From contig DHSL01000068.1 of NCBI GenBank assembly GCA_002411345.1, positions 1 through 64,000 on the forward strand: a stretch of 64,000 nt of DNA. Direction: 5' to 3'. The stretch is from Bacteroidales bacterium UBA5287 (GTDB taxonomy: Bacteria > Bacteroidota > Bacteroidia > Bacteroidales > Dysgonomonadaceae). Shown in pieces: positions 63,518-64,000 of the stretch (position 1 is its first letter; every line of letters begins with the position of its first letter). Made by a program: the position numbers and the translations under genes. The notes beneath the pieces were generated by a model. The model ran no database searches, was not told where the DNA came from, and was given only the letters and a program-made list of their open reading frames with translations.

Positions 63518-64000
63518 ATGAATCATAAAAAAATTGAGGAATTTTCAGTTATTGCTGTTCATAAAAGTCTTTCACTAACAGATTATCTTAGTCCATACAT
63601 ATCAGTTAATGATAAAGAGCCTTCTTGGGATGGTCTAGTATATATATATTCTGATAAAAGTGGTAAAAAAAGTAGTATTATAGGAAGGGTATCTGTACAA
63701 GTAAAAGGAAAGTTTTGTAACAATTTCCCTAAATATGAAATTAAATATCCCATTCAGACTATCGATTTAAAAAATTATTTAAATGATGGTGGCGTCATCT
63801 ACTTTGTAGTTTATTTGAAAGAGAATGGAACAGGGAAGATATATTATTCAACATTAACACCTGTAAAATTAAATAGATATTTAAAAGGTGTTGGGTCACA
63901 AAAAACAAAAAATATTTCCCTAAAAGAGTTCCCTGAAGACAATAACAAAAAAGTAAATATATTCTTGAATTTTTATGAAGATTGCAAAAAGCAAAATAGC
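63518..64000 (+). CDS. DUF4365-like protein, cut by the window edge
   Basis: The frame is open for 161 codons to the end of the window. It reads IEEFSVIAVHKSLSLTDYLS, then EPSWDGLVYIYSDKSG and RVSVQVKGKF, followed by DLKNYLNDGGVIYFVVYLKE and YYSTLTPVKLNRYLKG. The Asp and later VQVKG spacing fits a PD-(D/E)xK nuclease-like core as in DUF4365 proteins, which occur in defence islands. C-terminal domains lie outside the window, so the system cannot be identified. Confidence 0.6.
   Translation, partial: MNHKKIEEFSVIAVHKSLSLTDYLSPYISVNDKEPSWDGLVYIYSDKSGKKSSIIGRVSVQVKGKFCNNFPKYEIKYPIQTIDLKNYLNDGGVIYFVVYLKENGTGKIYYSTLTPVKLNRYLKGVGSQKTKNISLKEFPEDNNKKVNIFLNFYEDCKKQNS

Overview
The window is a low-GC chromosomal segment from a member of the Bacteroidota, most likely order Bacteroidales. 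This rests on the gene families (GxGYxYP protein, DUF4301, DUF1080, TatA/TatC without TatB, CbpA/CbpM, Bacteroidales-type mobilization genes) and on repeated TAnnTTTG -7 promoter boxes upstream of genes. I cannot name the genus from the sequence alone.

Layout. 0-4 kb: small coiled-coil protein, then adk-obgE-pgeF, then a lipoprotein superoxide dismutase. 4-7 kb: rsfS-ftsH operon. 7-9.2 kb: DUF1080 lipoprotein, a frameshifted small lipoprotein and a small membrane protein. 9.3-14.9 kb: a MarR-controlled efflux locus (marR, tolC-like, hlyD-like and two ABC-2 permeases, with no ATPase gene), with two copies of a shared palindrome. 15-24 kb: dnaK, DUF4301, hcp-ric nitrosative stress operon, DUF6448, a membrane AraC regulator and an EEP hydrolase. 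24.5-29.5 kb: acyl-CoA synthetase, acyltransferase 3, SulP transporter. 29.8-34.3 kb: cbpA-cbpM-recN-rlmB-ridA-yccF run. 34.5-43.1 kb: tatA-tatC, a second EEP protein, pepD, a small membrane protein with a Skp-like chaperone, a glycosyltransferase, marC and enolase. 43.3-44.9 kb: an IS110-type element with a split transposase frame. 45-54.7 kb: lipoprotein, beta-barrel, truncated YqiA-like hydrolase, Fe-ADH/AraC/SDR group, transposase remnant, GxGYxYP protein and three hypotheticals.

54.9-64 kb is accessory DNA. It holds a broken hipA, a 20-base piece matching a tRNA 3' end (probable attachment site), an intact AbiE toxin-antitoxin pair with a large operator-like inverted repeat, and a mobilizable-element backbone: HTH protein, VapE-like ATPase, iteron-like TTACTAC cluster, CHC2/Toprim primase, oriT-like hairpins, MobC, relaxase and an accessory mobilization gene. 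Several backbone genes carry in-frame stops or frameshifts, so the element looks immobile or decaying while AbiE is kept. A DUF4365-like gene, possibly defence-related, runs off the right edge.

The most unusual non-coding signal is a family of 11-bp-period tandem repeats in two separate intergenic regions (about 29517-29582 and 41539-41682). Their units are related but in opposite orientation.
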